A stretch of 64,000 nucleotides of DNA. It comes from Cokeromyces recurvatus (Eukaryota; Mucoromycota; Mucoromycetes; Mucorales; Mucoraceae). Below, piece by piece: positions 50,117 to 60,906 of this stretch. The position numbers were made by a program, and so were the translations under genes. The first letter of the stretch is position 1; each line of letters opens with the position of its first letter. The stretch lies in contig NW_026251413.1 of NCBI RefSeq assembly GCF_025118155.1, forward strand, positions 248,001 to 312,000, written 5' to 3'. The notes beneath the pieces are model-generated. The model was given only the letters and a program-made list of their open reading frames with translations. It had not been told where the DNA came from and ran no database searches.

Positions 50117-50205
50117 AAAAAAATAAAAAATAAAAAATAAAAAATAAAAAAATAAAAAATAAAAAATAAAAAATGAAAAATGAAAAAATAAATAAATAAA
50201 TAATA
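50117..50205. repeat. Minisatellite of TAAAAAA-type units
   Basis: Roughly ten units of ATAAAAA/AATAAAA with a few A-to-G changes, then (AATA)n. It translates to Phe/Tyr-rich spurious frames. Pure AT low-complexity. Confidence 0.85.
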
Positions 50206-50589
50206 CAATAAATCATTATTTCTTAAGTAATAGATATATCTGTCAATATTAATTCACAGTGAATATTCCAGCTATAACAATAATACCAATTATTTATGTA
50301 CCACTATTATCATTATCATCATCTGAAATATTATTATATAACAATATTCAACATTATAGATGTATATGTAATATATATCACTTATATAAATAATTATGTA
50401 ATTGAAAATAATAGTTGTAATTCTATTAAATTCCTATTATTATATGATACAATGCATGTAATTAATATTAATGCTCAGATGCCCTAACAATGACTATTAT
50501 TAAAATTGAGTGTAGAATGAATATTATGCTGTAAAGTAAAATATACTAGTTTTATTTGAATAACCTCTTCATTATTTAGTAAATGAAGG

Positions 50590-51085
50590 TTTGTTGTCAT
50601 TAACTTAGTTATAAAGACAACCACAACCATAACAGGTACAAATAGGCCCATCAAAACCTAAAGGTTAATCCTAGTCCCATCTAAGAAAAATAACTTTTTT
50701 CCAGTCTTCAACCGTCCAACGATCATGTTCGTTTACCCAGAGATAGCGCTTTCTCATATGAGTAAACTTTTTGAAGTTGAGCATAAAGCCCCAGTTGCTT
50801 CATTATAGTTAATTGTACCACTGTAGCTGATTGAATAATGCCATTTATGTGCAGTAGACAAGCAATCATTTTTGGCTTTTAATCGAAGCATTTCCTTCAT
50901 AACTGCAGATAAAAGAGGTGGTCTTTCAAAGCAGAGCCTAAACACTTTAAATTTTTTTTTCTGTTTTATACGATTAACAGTCGACTTTGACACTGATACT
51001 AGTTTTTCTATTCTTCTAGATAATAGATCAGATTTAAGAAGTGAAATAATATCAGTACGTTTTTGTTCTGAAAGTTTATAAAATA
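50590..51085 (-). mobile_element. Relic of a Tc1/mariner-type DNA transposon (transposase fragment)
   Basis: On the minus strand the order matches a Tc1-like transposase. The helix-turn-helix is LSEQKRTDIISLLKSDLLSR and VSVSKSTVNRIKQKKK. The linker is RPPLLSAVMKEMLRLKAKND. After frame changes come EHDRWTVEDWKKVIF and a fragment resembling the DE(T/S)..N.FGSDG catalytic block, now LGFDGPICT. The typical family string DWTVEDWKKVIWSDES makes the assignment firm despite two or more frameshifts and stops. The DDE triad is not intact, so the element is dead. Terminal inverted repeats were not identified. Confidence 0.72.
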
Positions 51086-51446
51086 TTTAATAATACCAAA
51101 AGTAAGTAAAAGTGAGATTGTAAGGATGGAATAACATGACGAAATAGAGAGCCCATTTTATATTTATTGAAAAAAGTACACCTATCATGGTATGACATGT
51201 TAAATAAGGGATAATATCATTCGGAATATTAATGAAAAATATTTAATGATTTAATAAACTGATGTTATTTTACTGAAACTGAATTAACATATTAACCAGG
51301 TAATTTCACAATTACGACATTATAATATTTATGAAATATAAAACATGATTACACGCTGACGACTACACAACATGTAATTTACTTTCTAAACTTAGCTCAA
51401 CTATCACGAATATTTGTTGTCTAATTTACGAACATAAAGAAGACGG

Positions 51447-52985
51447 AATAAATTGTGAGACACAGACACAAGTGAGAATAATTTTATTCAAAGAAAATTA
51501 TCTGGCTATTTATACTTTTTTCTTATGGCTATAGATGATATTTTTAGATACTATTTTGTTGGTGTTGCATTGGATACTGATCTTTTCATGATATTATCAA
51601 CAGTCATGATACAAATCATGATTAAGTGTGATATTTGACAGATCGCTGATTCAATAAGAGTTTCATTTGAAGGTTTTACATTTAATAATCACTGTTAATA
51701 AGGTAGAGAAAAAAAAGAAGACAGCAGAATAAATCTGTGAAAACTTTGTATAAAACTTTTATTATAAAATAGAAAGTAAAATATATTCAAATTAAATTAT
51801 AAAAATGAGTGAAAAATGGGTCCCTATTTATATCTTGTAGAGAACGGGTTACTTCGCGACAGGAACAGAATGAAGATATCTTGAAAGAAGAATATTTTCC
51901 CATAGAATGATTAAAGTTATTTTGTTTGAGCTATAGTCTTTGCCCTGACTGAGAATTAATCTCAGTTAACTCACTCACTCTAATACAAATTAAGCTATTC
52001 GTGCTCGATCTAGCCGGTTATTTTTTTTTTGAAACCAAATAATGAGATCTCGTTTGTTCACGATTCTGATCTGTATTTTATAAAATATTATGTAATACGT
52101 CATTATATACACAACATATGCAATGGATATTTAATATTTATATGTTTTGTTATATCTTTATGTTATGTACAAATGCAACTGTTGATTAAGAAGAAAAATA
52201 ATATAAAAGAAAAATATAAGAAACAATAAAAGTCTGTGAAAACTTTGTTTAAATCTTTTATTTCAAAAAAGCTGTCTTTTTAAAATTATACAAAATGGAT
52301 CCTTATTTATATCTTCTGGAAACGGGTAAAACTTCTTGATAAAACTATAGACATATCCAATAGATAATTATGAATCTTGTTTAACCTTGATAATGAAGAA
52401 CCTGACTGATCAATTAGTCTCAGCTGTCAGTTATGTTTCAAATGCTAATCTGATTCAAATAATTAGTTACCAATGGTATCTCAAATTAAACTAAATAAAA
52501 TTTTTTTTTAGAACTTCAGAATGATCTCGAATTGATACAATATTGTTTCTTTATTGAAACATATATCTCTATCATCTTCTAATCAACTCCTCAAGTTTCT
52601 ATTCTATAACTCTTTAGAGATTGTTTATAATTGTGCATAACCATACTGAAGATAGTGCTTCTTATAGGTAATTAATTTTCAATACTAAGTATTTTATATA
52701 TTGATTAGCAACTATTCTTCTTTCATGTTTAAGACATCTATTACATAACATCTCTGTAATTTCATAGTTTCATTCTAACACAAGTGTGTCTCATATACTA
52801 AAGTAGATTAGTATCGTGTACATGAAGTGCACCACTAATATATGATAACATCATCCCACTTTGATAATGATTGAATATCTATACTATATTTTGTAACACA
52901 TCATCATATATACAACAGCAACAATGATAGTATGATTTTAATTTTTGTGAGTCGCTTTTTGTAACTACTGTTAATAGAAAAAAAA
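51447..52985. repeat. Three-unit diverged head-to-tail tandem repeat
   Basis: Unit C (51447-51727), unit A (51728-52224) and unit B (52225 to about 52985) each open with AATAAA..TGTGA and close with ACTGTTRATWA followed by a purine-rich stretch. A and B also share CTGTGAAAACTTTG, CCTATTTATATCTT / CCTTATTTATATCTT, AACGGGT, CCTGACTGA, a T9-10 tract with GAATGATCTCG-like sequence, and ACATCATYATATATACAACA-like sequence, in the same order. C has an internal deletion and B an insertion of roughly 250 nt. No long frame is present. The AATAAA and TATTTATA could be LTR-type signals, but the evidence is insufficient for an LTR call. Confidence 0.6.
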
Positions 52986-53140
52986 TTTGTAACTAGAATG
53001 CGATATTTCTTTGAAGAAGAATGAGAAGCCTGCGATATAGTGGAGTGTCTTTAGGAGTTTACGATTATCTGATTGGTGGCGGTGTTTGAATTTTATTAAA
53101 TATACGCTATAATTAATATTTATTGTTTCATTTTCAACAA
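52986..53140. other. Short spacer between tandem repeat and second tRNA-Pro
   Basis: About 155 nt, unrelated to the 5' flank of the first tRNA copy as far as I can see. Confidence 0.35.
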
Positions 53141-53212
53141 GGGTTGATGGTGAAGTGGTATCATTCTCGCTTTGGGTGCGAGAGGCCCCGGGTTCAAACC
53201 CCGGTCGACCCC
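53141..53212 (+). tRNA. tRNA-Pro (anticodon TGG), second copy
   Basis: Base-for-base identical over 72 nt to the copy at 43644-43715, with the same cloverleaf, A/B boxes and no intron. The T-rich terminator CTCTTTTTTATTTTTTTTTT follows directly. Flanks differ from those of the first copy, so this is a dispersed gene copy rather than a recent segmental duplication. Confidence 0.97.
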
Positions 53213-53546
53213 TCTTTTTTATTTTTTTTTGGAAAATATCAACTTCGATTTATTTTCTAGAATGAGCTGATATAATATTATTTATTTTGTTAGATAAAAC
53301 AGATGTTATATGTCTTTCTCAATTATTGATTATATTAGAGATACTGATTTAGCATACTGTTGTTGTTGTTGTTATTTAATTCACCAAGTATTATTTAAAA
53401 GAGAAAATGACTATTACTTTTTATTATTACTATTATACAATTTAATTTATCGAAACTGTTGTGAAAAAAAAAAAAAAAAAACGTATTACATATTACAGAC
53501 AATAATAATAGTAAATACTACAACAGTGAAATAGCTTCAAGAAATA
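53213..53546. other. Intergenic stretch after tRNA-Pro
   Basis: About 0.33 kb with a TTG trinucleotide run near 53360-53374 and an A18 run near 53464. The plus-strand frame here is low-complexity and rejected. Confidence 0.35.
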
Positions 53547-55018
53547 TTAAAAGTAATACATCATCTTTTTCTTTTTTTTCCCCCAAGTAATTCTATATAG
53601 ACGAACACCTGTATGTTCTAATAATAATCTATCATCATTTCCTATTACTGTTATTATAGAAGACTTATTCCTTTTCTGAATAAATTCATGACTAAAAGAT
53701 TCTACATCTAATCTCTCTATTTCTAATAATTTTTCACACGTATCAAAGAATAAATTCTCTTCATGTTGACTTAATCCTCGAGGTTTATATCCCATTAAAA
53801 TAATCGCATTTCTATTTTTCTCAAGTAGTTGATAGAAGGTATCGATTAAAATAGGAAAATCTTTAGTATCATAAAGTACATCTGATACAAGAATATAATT
53901 GAAATATTTTTGTTTAACAACGATATCTTCAATATCTGATGTTGATCCCCATTTTAATCGTTCAATTGACACATGAGAAGTTGAAATTTGATTTAAGTGT
54001 TGATTTGTTCTTATTAATTGTAATGCTTCTTCTACATCTGTTAAAACGATCTTTGGTGGATTTATAGTCTGATATAAATTGCAATTCTTTGCAATAGATA
54101 AACCGATACATCCAACTCTAAATAATAAGAATATTTTTTTCTTTTTTTTTTAAAAAAAAGGGCTGATAAACTTACTTGACTTTATTTATATTACCCTGCA
54201 CTTAGATCAAGTATTGTTGATCCAGAAAGATAATTTTTATCCACTTGAAACAATCTATTTAACACATAATTCATGACTAAAGCTGAATCCCAAAGTTTGC
54301 CTGGTGTTCCATGATCCCATACCTCTTGAAGCATCATGTATTGATTTTGTTTAACTAGTGGAAGTAGTCTATAAGTATTGACAACATTTTTTGGTAGATG
54401 ATCCCATAAAATGACAGTCTTTGATAATGGTTCGACATCTTTTCCATCTTTTAATTGAAATGGTCCTAAACATAAAGAAAGGGGACTTTGTTGCTGTTGT
54501 TGTTGTTGTTGTTGTTGTGGCTGAAAATGAATAAAAAATTCACTCTTTTTAGTTGTTATATTTTTAGGTATAATTCTGTACTGTAAATCAATCTTGCAGC
54601 AAGCAAAGGAGAGTAGATCATTATCTTGTTGTTTCCAAGTATCTTGTTCTTCATAGATACGATATTCTATATCCAAGTCATTTGAGACTGAATAGGAACC
54701 CATATTATTGCCATCTTTTTGTTCTTTCCATTCAAATAATTGACAAATAACGGGAAGACGACGATTATAGATAGTAGAAGAAGGTAATATATGAACAGGT
54801 AAACCCATTTCAGTAACGAGTTTTAAGTTTACGATATACCAGGTATTTAATTTTAAGTTGGATTCCCTTATATTATCACTTAATATGATTCTGTGTACCT
54901 TACTATTTCTATAAAGGGCTTTCTTAAAATGCCCGCTATTATCAGAAGAAGAAGTACTATTTTTACCACAAAACGATGATGTAAGTTCGATAGTAGTATG
55001 AGGTGATGTAATTAGCAT
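53547..55018 (-). CDS. Methyltransferase family 16 (METTL21-like) protein
   Basis: Exons 55018-54195 and 54117-53547 give 464 residues. The C-terminal half has the SAM-binding fold: LWDSALVMNYVL before motif I (ILDLSAGVGCIGLSIAKN, spanning the intron), IVLTDVEEALQLIRTNQHLN as motif II, and YILVSDVLYDTKDFPILID as the post-II block characteristic of protein-lysine methyltransferases such as METTL21/EEF1AKMT/EFM. The ending is GVRLYRITWG then a Lys run before the stop. The N-terminal 220 residues are unlike the enzymatic core and include a Q10 tract encoded by a CAG/CAA-type repeat (about 54492-54518). The likely role is lysine methylation of a translation factor or chaperone; the substrate is unknown. 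Confidence 0.82.
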
Positions 55019-55177
55019 TATGATATAAAGTAGAAGTAAAAGTAAAAGAAAGAGTAAAAGGAAACGAAAAAAAAAAAAGTAAAAGTAAGTAATGTTATGT
55101 TATATTTTTGGTTGTATTTGAAATATGCATAAATAGTAAGTAATGTTGATATATACATTGAACCAATCAAATAAGTG

Positions 55178-56481
55178 TTATTTTTCCCAACCCTCAATTA
55201 AACCTATTTCTAAGCGTAACTTGGGTGATTGCATTTGTGAGTTCATATGCCACTTTTGATTTTGATCATAAATAATCCTTGCTTGTTGTTTTAAGCCTAT
55301 AGTTTGATCTGTTAAATAGATATTAGAATATCCGATAAAGAAATCTTCTTTCCAATTGGCATATTGAATAACTAAGAATATATCAACTGTGGTTTGTTCT
55401 TCTGCTAACCATATTTTTATATCAGATAATTCACCTACAAAGAATAGTTGATGCTTGTAATCCATCGCTTTCCATTCATTTTCATTATATTGAACTGGAC
55501 ACTTAAATATTTGATTGCCAATCTTATATTGAAAATAGGCATCTTTAATATCTGTAAATGATCTTGTAATATCGGACAAGTGAATAGCTTCAAGTAATCG
55601 AAATATGAAACTGTATTGTTCCATTCCTTCTCCAACTTTAATAACTTCTGTTTCTTCTGCTTCTGATTCACTATTATTCGATATATCTTCTTCTAATTCA
55701 CTAGATGATATATTGCTTTCTTCCTCTATCTCTAATGGATCATTTTTAAATAATTCGCTTGTATCTGAACAAATTTCTAAGCCCATTTCATCGTTTACTT
55801 TTCCAAATAAAACAGTATTATTATTATTATTATAGTAATGGCTATTATTAGATGATCTTGAAGGTGCTTCGATAGGTCTGCCAACTGTATTATTAGCAGG
55901 TACCTTTGCATTATTTGGCATTTCAACAATAAATAAGCCTGCTTGGATTTGTCCCTTCATGTGTTCATTGCCAACAGGTAACCATTGTCCTTTATCAATC
56001 ACAAAGTTTTCGATTGTTTTAATATCGCTATTTTCTTCTAATATCCTCACCATTTTAGCATCCTCCATCTTGAATTCAATGGTCCCTAATTGATTTTCTG
56101 CACTAGTCACAGATATACTAACAAATTCTAATATGATGCTTGATTGTGTCTTTTTTAGTCTTTTGAGAAGTTGACTAGAAACAAAATAGACGAGTGTTGT
56201 CCTAATTCTAAATGATTCATGTAACGTAGTTGGTTTAGTAGATAAACGTGTATTAGGAGGTATTAAATCCTGTAACTGAGATGGTAAAATTAAGTTAAGT
56301 TGTGATCTAACGCAAAAGTCTTTATCTTCTTCTGCTTTAAACTCTTGACCTATTTGGAAAAAAATAAATATATTTAAAAGAAAAAAAAAAAAACTTTCAT
56401 GTTTTATGAACTAGGTCATTTACCATCACCAATGGCAACGATTATAGCATAATGACAGTTTCTTGTAATTAAAAGAGACAT
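55178..56481 (-). CDS. Cep120-like (DUF3668) tandem C2-domain protein
   Basis: Exons 56481-56424 and 56349-55178 give 409 residues. The N-terminal C2-like domain (MSLLITRNCHYAIIVAIGDG, FRIRTTLVYFVSSQLL, SIILEFVSISVTSAENQLGT, KGQWLPVGN, QIQAGLFIVEMP) follows the order of the first C2 of centrosomal protein CEP120, where a similar LDPVTSAKETIGYIVLDL block occurs. After a 100-residue acidic, Ser/Asn-rich linker a second C2-like domain (YSFIFRLLEAIHLSDI to LRLEIGLIEGWEK) resembles the second CEP120 C2. The coiled-coil C-terminus of animal CEP120 is missing. CEP120 acts in centriole assembly; the function in a fungus is unknown. The assignment rests on pattern, not a search. Confidence 0.6.
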
Positions 56482-56591
56482 TTCTTTAGAGAATATTAAT
56501 AATGATCATATATTTTATATATAAAATAAAATAAAATAAAATCAAGTAAAATAAAATATTCATGGTCAATTTATCTATTTTATTTAATATA

Positions 56592-58460
56592 TTATTTTTT
56601 AACACCTTTCACGTAAATGCAACCTGGATTAGGCATGTCATATAACCAACCTTCTTTTTTAAGAATCTTTAAGGTAGTTGGTAATAACTTAGCTTCACCA
56701 TATTGTGAATGTTTACCTGCACCAGTAATGATCTTTAAAGGCTTGAATTCACGACGAGCTATTATTATATATGAAAGATGTATCAAAAATTCACATACTT
56801 TACATAAATGTGTAACCTATTTGTTTTCTTTACCTATCTGCATTTGACTTCGTGAATACCATTGGTTAAGGCCTTCTCTAACTACAACTTGTGCTTCTGC
56901 TACAGTTAATCCATGTAAATCTAATAAATGATCATCCTTTTGTTTTAATCGATGTTCGCGTACTGTCGCTCTTGCTGCTTTCATATTCCAATCTCTTGCT
57001 CTACTGTCAAGTTGTCTTGCTGTATCAGAATAATAAAATGCGATACCTCCTTCTCCAGGCCCTTTATTCTTGGCTTGACGATAAGCAGCAGCAGCTTTTC
57101 TAAATAACTCATTTCTTTCCATAATTAATTCCATTGCGATATTTCTACACTCTTCAGGATCGTCTTCTTCAAAGTTACCTTCATTATTGATTAATAAATA
57201 GTCGGGTATCACTGGTATCTCTTTCTTTTTAGCTTTAGCCCTGATCATTTCCGTTTCTTCTGCCATCTTTTTTAACCTCGCTTCAAGTTCTAATTGGCTC
57301 ACATCAAAGGTTAAAAAGTGTTCAATACCCGTTTGAACAAGCTGATCCATCGTTTTCTTTTCTTGTTGCTGTTCTGGTAACTGTAACTTGTCAATAATAA
57401 CACCTAAAGCAACACGTGAGACTTCATCAGCTGTACGATCGACCATAATAGCTTCTAATTCTTGTTTCAATTGTTCCCATTCTTTTGTAATTGTCCAAGT
57501 CATTTCATGTTGTGGCTTCTCATTAGGAAATTTTTCCATCAATGTCTTGACTGAAGCTATTATATTACCACGACAATGTTGTACACAGGTAGCAATGTTA
57601 ACCTGAGGTACATGTTTAAAATAAGGTTGTAATCGATGGATCTTGTCATCATATTGATGCCAGAAATTGAATGGCACAGTAGCCATACCTTCATACTCTT
57701 CCATTGCTTTCATTTCTTCTTCTTTCTTCATGATTCTTTGCATATTATTGGAGATAGCTCCTGGATTAGCAGTATGGCCCTGTGTTGCACTAATCGTAGG
57801 CAGTTGACCTGAACTCCACAATTTTTTTTTATCACCGTTGTTTTTCTTTTTCCTTTTGCTATTTAATTTTGATTTTGTATAATCGAGAACAATACCTCCA
57901 TCACGTTCTATTTGATCCAGGTATTCTCTATTTAATAATACATCAGTAGCTTTTTCAACATCATTATTCTGTGACTGAAGAGCATCTACAAGATTTTGTA
58001 AAGGTATAGTAGGAAAACAGGTCATTAGGAAATTAAAATTGTCTTTCTCACTTTCAGTGATATTTGTCGTTGTTATGGAAGAATTATCCAAGTCAAGATG
58101 TTCCAACGAAGCGGCAAGATCTTGTTGATCTAACTTCTTGTCTGCTTCTTTGGCTAATTCTGTTAAAATGTCAAATGAAGCATTAAAGTCAAAAGAATCA
58201 TTCCAAATAGCCTGAATAAGCGAAGGATCTAAGGGTGGACAAAATGCAGCCTAAAGCAAAGAATAATAATAATAATAAATTATTGCTAATTTAAACACGA
58301 GTATGGATCTATATTTATATTCATATTTATATATTTTTTTTTCCTTTACTTGTAATTTGGCTTCATCCTTTGATCTATCTTTTTTAACAGGGGTTTCTTT
58401 CTTCTTTTTCTTGAAGGATGGCTGAAAGGACGTGTACTGATTGTCTTGTAATCTCCCCAT
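56592..58460 (-). CDS. CUE/DUF1771/Smr-domain protein, Cue2/N4BP2-like endonuclease
   Basis: Exons 58460-58350, 58250-56834 and 56758-56592 give 564 residues. A Lys-rich N-terminus is followed by a CUE-like ubiquitin-binding segment (NFLMTCFPTIPLQNLVDALQ), then a helical middle region. Next is DUF1771 (ERNELFRKAAAAYRQAKNKG, FYYSDTARQLDSRARDWN) and a C-terminal Smr domain (LLDLHGLTVAEAQVVVREGL, then LKIITGAGKHS and LKKEGW). The DLHG and TGxGxHS motifs mark the Smr nuclease active site. Yeast Cue2 and human N4BP2 relatives cleave mRNA at collided ribosomes in no-go decay, so this is the predicted role. The last intron splits the Smr domain. Confidence 0.85.
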
Positions 58461-58555
58461 CACTTAGACTATATTGCATTATTTTGTTGATATTGTCGAA
58501 ACAGGAAAATAAAAAAATAAAAAAAAACCAACAATAGTTCAATTCAATCATAACT

Positions 58556-58558
<3 letters not shown>

Positions 58559-58600
<42 letters not shown>
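58559..58600. repeat. T42 homopolymer upstream of the Smr gene
   Basis: A42 on the Smr gene's coding strand, about 100 nt before its ATG. Confidence 0.85.
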
Positions 58601-58604
<4 letters not shown>

Positions 58605-59526
58605 AGTATGAATATCCATGTATTATGATAAAAATGGTCCTAAGACAGTATGGTTTCATTTGATTACTGTAAACAATTTAAAATTACATAATATAAATAC
58701 TTATAATTCATGGTTTATCGAGTAAAACTGATCATTAATTATTTATAAAATATATCGAGGAGAGAGGGTTTACTACAGTTGCCTCAAATCCTTAATTGTC
58801 CATAAAAAATATTACATATTTTTTTTTTAGTCAGAAAAAAAAAGGTCGGCATACAATAATGCTTAATGAACTTCACATTCGAGATAGGGTCAAGGTAACT
58901 CACTTTACAGAAATTAAGAAATATTTGATCGATGCTAGTTGCAGACTGTTTCAATGCCCTTTTTATTCTTTGTATTTCTATCCTATAAAAGTGAATAATT
59001 GTATAAAATAAAGCTCCCCCCCTCTATTATTAGCGTTGTTGAATTATGTCTAACTGCCTTCTTTAATAGGTTAGTATTTAAATATCACACAATGGCTTCT
59101 TTTTTTTTTTTTAGAGATCATTTCTAAGAGATGATAGTAATAAAAGGACAACTTTTCCTTGTCTCTCTTCCTTGAAAGAAAGTAAAAAAGAAAAGTCATT
59201 GGCTCTGCAACATGTGTTGTGCTTATTATTAAATCATAAAGTAGGAAGGAATGATGTATAAAGCCTACAAGTACAGATAAAAGAATTGTTGTGTGCAAAT
59301 CAACAATACGTCAAAAAATAAAATAAAATTCGCAAGTTTATTACGAGTCCGAAAATCCAATAGTGTGCTGCTTTTATTTGATTTGTTTGGTTTATCGAGT
59401 CACATAAAACTCAGCCACATGGCCCGGCGATAGAAGAGGAGCGAGCGATGATGGTTAATAAAGTAGAATGCAAATATCATAACGGATTGAATCTTCCTTT
59501 TTTATCCCCTTGATAATTATCTCACA
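58601..59526. promoter_or_regulatory. Divergent promoter region of the Smr gene and RPS4
   Basis: About 0.9 kb. A GC-richer patch at about 59400-59450 (CCACATGGCCCGGCGATAGAAG) lies 80-130 nt before the RPS4 ATG and is the best candidate for ribosomal-protein promoter elements. Upstream parts are AT-rich with short spurious frames. No RNA gene recognised. Confidence 0.4.
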
Positions 59527-60681
59527 ATGGTATGGCATCAATACACTAAATATACATCATAAAAGAATGTATATTCAATGGATGGATTATAAATATGATT
59601 GACTTATTTTGTATGTTTAGGCCCGTGGACCTAAGAAACACATGAAGCGTTTGGCAGCCCCCAAGCACTGGATGCTTGATAAACTTTTGGGTAAGAAGAA
59701 TACTGATTTGCGAATTCGATTTTATTTGCTTTTGTAATTGTGATCACCATGTATGTGTAATATACATATATATGTATGTATGTATATATGTATGTATTGG
59801 ACGACCACGAGATGATTATAGATCGAATGGAAGCGTTTATATATACATGGATAATCTTTTTTTTTAACACAACATGTGATCATGTTACAGCTGATGAAAT
59901 CGAAAAAAAACAAATCGCTTCATTTTAAACTTTCGGTTCTCTTACTAATTTTTTTATAGGTTCTTATGCCCCTAAGCCCTCTTCTGGTCCCCACAAGACT
60001 CGTGAATGTCTTCCTTTGATCGTCTTCATCCGTAACCGTTTGAAGTATGCTCTTAATGGTCGTGAAGCTCAAGCTATCTTGATGCAACGTTTGGTCAAGG
60101 TTGACGGTCGTGTCCGTACCGATTCCACCTTCCCCGCTGGTTTCATGGATGTTGTCTCCATTGAAAAGACCGGTGAAAACTTCCGTCTTGTCTATGATGT
60201 CAAGGGTCGTTTCGCTGTCCACCGTATCACTGATGAAGAAGCCAAGTACAAGCTCTGTAAGGTCAAGAAGGTTCTCGTCGGTGCTAAGGGTATTCCTTAC
60301 ATCACCACCCACGATGGTCGTACTATCCGTTACCCCGATCCTTTGATCAAGGCTAACGATACCGTCCGTTTCGATCTCGAAAACAACAAGATCTTGGATT
60401 TCATCAAGTTCGAAGTTGGTAACCTTGTCATGGTTACTGGTGGTCGTAACATTGGTCGTGTTGGTCAAATCGTTCACCGTGAACGTCACATTGGTGGTTT
60501 CGAAATTGTTCACATCAAGGATGCTCTTGATCGTGTCTTTGCCACTCGTATCTCTAACGTCTTCGTTATTGGTCAAGAAAACAAGCCTATGATCTCTCTT
60601 CCTAAGGGTAAGGGTGTCAAGCTTTCTATCACTGAAGAACGTGATCGTCGTAGAGCTGCTGCTGCTGCTGCCAAGAACTAA
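59527..60681 (+). CDS. RPS4: 40S ribosomal protein S4 (eS4)
   Basis: Exons 59527-59529 (ATG only), 59621-59690 and 59960-60681 give 264 residues, the usual length. The start is fixed because GCC-CGT-GGA ([11 protein letters not shown]) directly follows an acceptor and the only suitable upstream donor is ATG/GTATGG. The order is the N-terminal RPS4N, S4 RNA-binding domain ([20 protein letters not shown]), central domain, KOW motif ([19 protein letters not shown]), then the C-terminal [13 protein letters not shown] and Ala-rich tail. Codons are strongly C/G-ending (GTC, AAG, CGT, TTC), unlike neighbours, as expected for high expression. A 218-codon frame on the opposite strand is a by-product of this codon bias. 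Confidence 0.97.
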
Positions 60682-60906
60682 ATTAAATAACTTTTTTTTT
60701 TCTTGTAAAATTCTAATAAAAAAAAAAGGTTGTGATTTAATTATCTATTATTCATTTTAAGATGTTTATTTATTGTGTGTTGGTACATCTTTAAAGATTT
60801 TTTTTTTATATTAAGACTAAACAAACAAAGGGAATTTTATTATAGTAAAACCAATTTTTTTTTAACTATTCAAATAACAATGAGTTGCAACGATGAAAGC
60901 GAGTTT

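Noticed and set aside
59691..59959. Possible box C/D snoRNA in RPS4 intron 2 (CTGATGA near 59892)
   Set aside because: No correctly spaced box D or terminal stem could be found after it.
59920..60576. 218-codon open frame opposite RPS4
   Set aside because: It lies entirely antisense to the conserved S4 exon. The frame is open only because the sense strand uses C/G-ending codons; it is rich in Thr/Asp/Val and has no domain.
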